From: a virus
Length of the DNA stretch: 52,022 bases
Virus record (IMG/VR): IMGVR_UViG_3300027608_000044
Location: 1 to 52,022 of that record
Direction: 5' to 3' (one strand)
Made by a program: the position numbers and the translations under genes. Shown piece after piece: positions 48,079-52,022 of the stretch; the stretch's first letter is position 1; each line of letters begins with the position of its first letter. Under the pieces are notes generated by a model, which had not been told where the DNA came from, did no database searches, and saw only the letters and a list, made by a program, of their open reading frames with translations.

Positions 48079-48824
48079 TATTCCATCCTTTGTAATAGCA
48101 TTGCTTGACCATCATTGTCAAACATAAAACTGTTGCCGACCTTGTTGATATTGTAGTTGCCTAGTACTTTAGTTAGCCAAAACACTTCACTAGTAGAAAC
48201 ATCATCCATTGTGATAGGATCTACCACACCTTCTAGAATAGAATCAGTGGCAGCTTCTTTGACCATACGAAGTTTAACCTGTCGATTAAAAGGTTTATGT
48301 ATGGTGATAACGTCACCGTCTAGTGTTAGATCGTCCATTAGAGTTTTGCTGAAGAACCGTTTGATTCCTTCGACACGCATTTTGCTCATTAGTCCGTCAT
48401 AGGCTCCAGGCGTTGGAGGAATAACTGACTTAAGAGTTTCTTCAGATACTTGAAACTTCTTGCCGTCTTTGTGATAACGAAATTCCCAATCACTAATACC
48501 TGTGAGTTTTTTAATACCATAGGTTAATTCTTTAATCTGTTCAGCAAGGTCTTTGGTTCTTGACAGTTCAACAAATACACTATACTCGCCGTTGGTATTT
48601 TCGCCACTGCTGACATCAGCGTCTAGCACAAAGTCGTAGCCCTTTTCAATAAACTCCATTAGATCCTTTGCAGGATTTCTATCAAGGACAGTAAATGTTA
48701 ACACGCATACATCACGATCCTCGCCCATCTTTGATCGAAAGGTATCAACTTCAAATGTATCATTGACCATCTCTGCTAGGTCCATTGGACGCAGTCCTTC
48801 GTTAAGCTGTTGGTTGTGCGGCAT
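48078..48824 (-). CDS. Conserved-looking T4-like phage protein
   Basis: A 248-residue protein. LAEMVNDTFEVDTFRSKMGEDRDVCVLTFTVLDRNPAKDLMEFIEKGYDFVLDADVSSGENTNGEYSVFVELSR is a well-patterned alpha/beta domain. ATG 48824 is preceded by GAGGGAG and overlaps the upstream gene by 23 bases; a second ATG at 48785, preceded by AAGGA, avoids the overlap. I recognise it as common among T4-like phages but not what it does. Confidence 0.6.
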   Translation of the reverse strand: MPHNQQLNEGLRPMDLAEMVNDTFEVDTFRSKMGEDRDVCVLTFTVLDRNPAKDLMEFIEKGYDFVLDADVSSGENTNGEYSVFVELSRTKDLAEQIKELTYGIKKLTGISDWEFRYHKDGKKFQVSEETLKSVIPPTPGAYDGLMSKMRVEGIKRFFSKTLMDDLTLDGDVITIHKPFNRQVKLRMVKEAATDSILEGVVDPITMDDVSTSEVFWLTKVLGNYNINKVGNSFMFDNDGQAMLLQRME

Positions 48825-49332
48825 CTGCGGCTCCCTCTGCTGGTGCAGCATCTTCTGGTTGAGATGCCACTACTCCGTTTTGATTTAGTATATCTTCTAC
48901 TTTATTTGCATCAAGATTTTTATAACCACGATTGATGTCGTTCATTAATTTTTTAGGCATAACAATTTTAACCATCCACACAGGCTCATGATCAATTTTG
49001 CCTTTCTTTGTACCCGGACGAACATCGTCTACAGTTTTAATTTTACGTACTTTAGAAATGCTGCTTTCAGCGTACTGAACTTTGCAACCGTAGTCTAGCA
49101 AACGTTTGCCGCCTTTAGGCTCCGGCATCTTTTCTTCAGGCCACATAAACGTACACTCTACAAAGTATCGTGATTCTTTAGGACCGGCAACTAGTTCACC
49201 GTCAATCCAGTTTTCATAAACATAGACATCTAACTCGTCTACAACACGCTCAAAATCTTTGAGCATGCTCAGGCTGCTATTCGAGCCGTAAAGCTGTTCT
49301 ATGTTTGTAATGATGTCTTTAATATCGGCCAT
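48802..49332 (-). CDS. Conserved-looking protein of unknown function
   Basis: A 176-residue protein. LKDFERVVDELDVYVYENWIDGELVAGPKESRYFVECTFMWPEEKMPEPKG begins it; MVKIVMPKKLMNDINRGYKNLDANKVEDILNQN is a helical domain; the C-terminus is Ala/Glu/Pro-rich (EDAAPAEGAADAAQP). Paired with the next gene, possibly a structural or assembly pair. GATAAATA lies at 49348-49355, with AGGAG before the ATG. Confidence 0.6.
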   Translation of the reverse strand: MADIKDIITNIEQLYGSNSSLSMLKDFERVVDELDVYVYENWIDGELVAGPKESRYFVECTFMWPEEKMPEPKGGKRLLDYGCKVQYAESSISKVRKIKTVDDVRPGTKKGKIDHEPVWMVKIVMPKKLMNDINRGYKNLDANKVEDILNQNGVVASQPEDAAPAEGAADAAQPTA

Positions 49333-49347
49333 GATTTCTCCTAATTG

Positions 49348-49355
49348 TATTTATC
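49348..49355 (-). promoter_or_regulatory. T4-late-like promoter box (GATAAATA)
   Basis: Minus-strand GATAAATA followed by CAATTAGGAGAAATC and the ATG at 49332. It lies in the divergent region between this gene and phoH and would drive the lysis and structural genes on the minus strand. Confidence 0.55.
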
Positions 49356-49417
49356 GTCAAAACATAATCATTACACATTACTTTTTTGAGTTATCGTTAA
49401 ATACTTTTGTGTTCGGC

Positions 49418-49445
49418 CACGGACACAAACGGTTTGAGGTCCGTG
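49418..49445 (+). other. Hairpin in the phoH leader
   Basis: CACGGAC (49418-49424) and GTCCGTG (49439-49445) form a 7-bp stem with a 14-base loop, about 30 bases before the phoH ATG. AAAAGGAGGG follows downstream as a strong ribosome binding site. It could stabilise the mRNA or act as a regulatory element; no riboswitch class recognised. The rest of the 49333-49474 gap holds the late-box variant GTTAAATAC and nothing else I can name. Confidence 0.45.
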
Positions 49446-49474
49446 CCTACACGTAAAAGGAGGGCTAACCTTAT

Positions 49475-50209
49475 ATGAAGCGAAAAAGAGCAGCAGTACT
49501 GAACGCTAACCAGCACTATCAAGCGTCTAACGTAATCAAACTAGTAGATAAATCTTATCAAAAACGTCCTAGAGTCCAACTATATCCCAAAAATCTAAAC
49601 CAAGAAGACTACCTGTTAAAGCTAAACGATCCTAAAAAAATGATTGTATTTGCTACAGGTCCAGCCGGCACGGGTAAAACCATGCTAGCGGTTCAATGGG
49701 CTGTGGATCAACTCAAGTACGGTGATGCTAGCAAAATTATAATTACTAGACCAGCGGTTTCAGTGGACGAAGAGCATGGGTTTTTGCCCGGAGACCTCAA
49801 TGAAAAGATGGCTCCATGGACAAGACCTATTTTTGACGTAATCGCAGAAAATTACACAGCCAAAGAGATTGAACACATGGTTGCGGAGGGAATCATCGAA
49901 ACCAGTCCATTGGCCTACATGCGAGGTAGAACATTTAAAAATGCTGTGGTTATAGCCGACGAAATGCAAAACACAACACCCAGTCAGATGAAAATGCTGC
50001 TGACTAGGCTGGGTCAGGGATCCAAAATGGTTGTGACTGGAGATCTACAGCAGGCCGATCGTCCAAGCAATAATGGGTTGCTTGAATTCCTAAAGTTATA
50101 TAATAACTTTGAAAATCACAGATATGTAGACATCTGTCACTTCACTGTGAGTGACGTCGAACGACACGAAGCTGTCAAGGAGATACTGGCAATTTACGGA
50201 GACTCTTGA
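49475..50209 (+). CDS. phoH: PhoH-like ATPase
   Basis: A 244-residue PhoH-type P-loop protein, common in T4-like marine phages; its role (RNA or phosphate-stress related) is unsettled. Walker A GPAGTGKT (~62-69) is followed by IITRPAVSVDEEHGFLPGDL, DEMQNTTPSQMKMLLTRLG (Walker B) and VTGDLQQADRP. The strong AAGGAGG lies 11 bases before the ATG, a long spacing. It is the only plus-strand gene of this end and overlaps the convergent gene by 16 bases. Confidence 0.92.
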   Translation: MKRKRAAVLNANQHYQASNVIKLVDKSYQKRPRVQLYPKNLNQEDYLLKLNDPKKMIVFATGPAGTGKTMLAVQWAVDQLKYGDASKIIITRPAVSVDEEHGFLPGDLNEKMAPWTRPIFDVIAENYTAKEIEHMVAEGIIETSPLAYMRGRTFKNAVVIADEMQNTTPSQMKMLLTRLGQGSKMVVTGDLQQADRPSNNGLLEFLKLYNNFENHRYVDICHFTVSDVERHEAVKEILAIYGDS

Positions 50210-50442
50210 GGAAGGTAGGGGGTCAACTGATCCCCTAGCTGTCTTTTATAAAATTCCAACATGTCGTCATAGCCAGCTTCTTTATTGAGGCTGTTTATGA
50301 CGCATTTCTTTTCTTTAAAGTCTAGGATAACCTTGGCCGTCTGCATGTGTTTCTGTTTGAGACTGTTTTTAAATTCTGTTAATTCGTCCCATTTACCGTT
50401 GGGCTTTTTAACATAGGTCACAATCATATATCTGTTATTCAT
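50194..50442 (-). CDS. Small protein of unknown function
   Basis: An 82-residue Lys-rich alpha/beta protein (RYMIVTYVKKPNGKWDELTEFKNSLKQKH, KKCVINSLNKEAGYDDMLEFYKRQLG). The N-terminal ferredoxin-like pattern is weakly suggestive. It is convergent with phoH and overlaps it by 16 bases. No function recognised. Confidence 0.55.
   Translation of the reverse strand: MNNRYMIVTYVKKPNGKWDELTEFKNSLKQKHMQTAKVILDFKEKKCVINSLNKEAGYDDMLEFYKRQLGDQLTPYLPQESP
50217..50236 (+). terminator. Candidate phoH terminator hairpin
   Basis: AGGGGGTC and GATCCCCT (50217-50236) pair over 8 bp with one G:T, four-base loop, eight bases after the phoH stop; TCTTTT starts seven bases later. It lies inside the 3' coding end of the convergent gene, so it is constrained. 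Termination efficiency is uncertain because no long T run follows. Confidence 0.5.
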
Positions 50443-50911
50443 TTATTTCCATCCAGGTGTGATCACCCATATACTTTACCTGGGCCTTGTACTCGTAATC
50501 TTCCGGAGCACTAGATGACCAATCATCGGGACCATGCTGTGTTAGCAAGATATGTTCTTTTCTTTTATCCCACACTAACCAATAGACGTTGCCCATGACA
50601 GGTTGGAATTGGTATACCGCTGCATGAACAGAATCAGTTATTTCTAATCTACGTTTAATGGCTTGAGCTTGACCTTCTAGTACAGCAACTAATTCCATTA
50701 TACGATCGTATTCTTGCTGGGCATATATCCTAGCATGATTGATCATGAGATCTTTTTGTTTGGTTACAGGAACAAGATCAAACTTAACTCCGCCTGCTTC
50801 CGTGGGATACTCTGACACATTCCTATTAAAGAACGGTATTAAAGAACCAGTTGACGTGGAGTCGTAGCTTGTACGACCCTTGGCAGAATTGGGTGTATTG
50901 TCATCTGACAT
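50435..50911 (-). CDS. DUF2452-like protein
   Basis: A 158-residue protein: YPTEAGGVKFDLVPVTKQKDLMINHARIYAQQEYDRIMELV matches the DUF2452 pattern (proline-tyrosine start, AGGxKF, helical region). QPVMGNVYWLVWDKRKEHILLTQHGPDDW and the end (YKAQVKYMGDHTWMEINE) follow. It overlaps the clamp-loader gene by one base and the next gene by eight. No known function. Confidence 0.6.
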   Translation of the reverse strand: MSDDNTPNSAKGRTSYDSTSTGSLIPFFNRNVSEYPTEAGGVKFDLVPVTKQKDLMINHARIYAQQEYDRIMELVAVLEGQAQAIKRRLEITDSVHAAVYQFQPVMGNVYWLVWDKRKEHILLTQHGPDDWSSSAPEDYEYKAQVKYMGDHTWMEINE

Positions 50912-51825
50912 TAGAGTCTTGCTAGTTTCACCAATGTGGCTGCTAAATTTATCTCAACGTCTGCCACTAGAGTGTGATCAGCCAGTCCTTGTTTGATAAT
51001 GATAATAGCAGAATCCTGTTTTTGATCATCGCCAAATATTTCTAGATTGTCGTAGAGCCATCGATAGACCTCTTCCATTTCTTCAGCACGTATTTTGCCA
51101 CACAGCAGTTTGCGGGCTTCTGTGATTTTACCTGCTTTGAAAAGAGTCACCATGTCAAATTTCCACTCAACTCCCCCGGCGTCACCTGTGTTAGGTTGAG
51201 ATAACTTGCCTTCAGTAGAATTCTGCTGCACCAACTGTATGCATTTACGTAAATCTGGATAGGCCACTTTGACATATAGATCCAAGGTATCGAGATCAAA
51301 CTCGATATTTTCTTCTACGAGTATTGTGGCCACACGAGCAATGTATTCAGTTTGATCAGTTTTCTCAACGTGGAATCCTTGACAACGACTATGTAATGCT
51401 GGAATTACCTTGTTGGGATAATTGCAGGTTAGAATAAATCTACTGGTACTAGCATAGGTCTCCATCAAGCCACGAAGTATGGCCTGTGCGTTTAATGTGA
51501 GATAATCTGCTTCATCTAACAACACAACTTTGAATGGTCCAAAAGGAATCATCTGCACAAAGTTTGTGATCTTGTCTCTAATCACATCCACACTGTTTTC
51601 ACGTGACGCATTTATTTCCAACACATCATAGTCTTCAATGCCTATTTCATTGATCAACATCTTGGCCAAGGTGGTTTTACCTATGCCTGCAGATCCACTA
51701 AACAGCAGATGGGGAATAGATTTTTCTTTGATCCATGTGGAAATTTGTCTGCGCTGATGATCATCTCTGAACACATATCCGTCAACAGTCTTGGGACGAT
51801 ATTTTTCTACCCACAATTCTTTCAT
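50911..51825 (-). CDS. gp44: Clamp loader ATPase subunit (gp44-like)
   Basis: A 304-residue AAA+ clamp loader (T4 gp44: 319). WVEKYRPKTVDGYVF starts it, GSAGIGKTTLAKM is Walker A (~44-56), LLDEADYL is Walker B and LHSRCQGF the SRC motif with the Arg finger. It loads gp45 onto primed DNA together with gp62, which was not seen in the window. TTAAGGAGTTGGT precedes the ATG and a perfect consensus promoter lies 29 bases upstream. It is about 20 kb from gp45 and gp43. Confidence 0.9.
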   Translation of the reverse strand: MKELWVEKYRPKTVDGYVFRDDHQRRQISTWIKEKSIPHLLFSGSAGIGKTTLAKMLINEIGIEDYDVLEINASRENSVDVIRDKITNFVQMIPFGPFKVVLLDEADYLTLNAQAILRGLMETYASTSRFILTCNYPNKVIPALHSRCQGFHVEKTDQTEYIARVATILVEENIEFDLDTLDLYVKVAYPDLRKCIQLVQQNSTEGKLSQPNTGDAGGVEWKFDMVTLFKAGKITEARKLLCGKIRAEEMEEVYRWLYDNLEIFGDDQKQDSAIIIIKQGLADHTLVADVEINLAATLVKLARL

Positions 51826-51834
51826 ACCAACTCC

Positions 51835-52022
51835 TTAAGATTTTAATATCTTAATTATACGCTGTTGTTCCTGTGCTGTCAACCACTCTTGTTCGCCATA
51901 AAAAGTGGGACTGCGAGAGATAGCTGTATCTAGTATTTCTTTGATTTGGTACAGATCTTTTTTGAGTTCAAATGCAGTGAACCCATCATTGTAGGGACTA
52001 GAACATTCCCTAGCAATGGCAT
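51835..52022 (-). CDS. Partial gene upstream of gp44
   Basis: The last 62 complete-looking codons of a gene that starts beyond the window edge: open from 52022 to a TAA at 51837-51835. The end is helical and charged (FELKKDLYQIKEILDTAISRSP, EEQ-like QEWLTAQEQQRIIKIL). The TTGACA-17-TATAAT promoter of gp44 lies within it. Frame is set by the long open stretch; product unknown. Confidence 0.6.
   Translation of the reverse strand, partial: AIARECSSPYNDGFTAFELKKDLYQIKEILDTAISRSPTFYGEQEWLTAQEQQRIIKILKS
51854..51882 (-). promoter_or_regulatory. Perfect sigma70 consensus promoter for gp44
   Basis: Minus strand: TTGACA at 51882-51877, 17-base spacer, TATAAT at 51859-51854. All twelve consensus bases match and spacing is optimal. 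It is embedded in the last ~16 codons of the upstream partial gene. The predicted transcript start lies ~22 bases before the gp44 ATG, including AAGGAG. Confidence 0.8.

Noticed and set aside
1-52022. tRNA genes, CRISPR arrays, insertion sequences
   Set aside because: No cloverleaf, regular spacer-repeat pattern, transposase or terminal inverted repeats were recognised by eye; short tRNA-like folds could be missed without a search.

Overview
The window looks like part of a T4-like (straboviral or cyanophage/pelagiphage-type) myovirus genome infecting an unidentified Gram-negative bacterium. The replication genes are recognisably T4-type: a family B DNA polymerase (gp43), sliding clamp (gp45), clamp-loader ATPase (gp44), T4 RNase H-like 5'-3' nuclease and a DsbA-like dsDNA-binding protein. 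PhoH, a GH19 endolysin and many short conserved genes occur beside them, as in marine and freshwater T4-like phages. The DNA is AT-rich, genes are packed end to end with very frequent ATGA, TAATG or TGATG overlaps, and no tRNA, CRISPR array or insertion sequence was recognised. The host cannot be named; signal peptides, lipoboxes and spanin-like genes imply a double-membrane host.

Layout. (1) 1-9254, plus strand: the end of an upstream gene, two paralogous tail-fibre-like proteins, a third structural protein, one short unknown gene, then four glycosyltransferase-like genes with one unknown gene among them. (2) 9236-14672, minus strand: four consecutive, translationally coupled radical SAM genes (one SPASM type, three with Cys-rich twitch-like N-termini), preceded by small unknown genes to about 17.5 kb. 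(3) 17.5-30.6 kb, minus: RNase H, QueE, an AbrB-like regulator, two SGNH-like hydrolases, a HIT protein, a cupin, FolE, a GT-B glycosyltransferase, a QueD-like protein, several unknowns, a TGT/DpdA-like enzyme and the sliding clamp. FolE, QueD, QueE and DpdA suggest a 7-deazaguanine DNA modification pathway; QueC is not visible. (4) 30.7-34.0 kb: DNA polymerase, a membrane protein and DsbA. (5) 34.0-40.6 kb, minus: small basic or charged proteins, six of which begin with a peptide resembling the T4 capsid-targeting sequence with a prohead-protease-like site. One of these is fused to a nucleotidyltransferase; an A-type Fe-S carrier lies in the same cluster. (6) 40.6-44.3 kb: a protein-quality-control operon (DnaJ/CbpA type, peptide deformylase, ClpA-type unfoldase). 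(7) 44.3-49.3 kb: a secreted small protein, 3TM holin, class 3 lipase, DUF4337 protein, two lipoproteins, inner spanin candidate, GH19 endolysin and two conserved unknowns. (8) 49.5-52.0 kb: phoH on the plus strand, then minus-strand genes including gp44 and a partial gene at the edge.

Regulation visible in the sequence: strong sigma70-type promoters (TTGACA-17-TATAAT upstream of gp44; near-consensus sites for dnaJ, queE, dsbA and the cupin gene) and T4-late-like boxes (GATAAATA/TATAAATA). Two elements combine a terminator hairpin with a promoter, the -35 box lying in the hairpin loop and 3' arm. Several genes have the -10 or late box only 4-7 bases before the ATG and no Shine-Dalgarno, which predicts leaderless or nearly leaderless transcripts. 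The most noteworthy candidates for undescribed biology are the capsid-targeted protein set (including a possibly injected nucleotidyltransferase), the radical SAM quartet facing the glycosyltransferase cluster, and the ClpA/DnaJ/deformylase operon.
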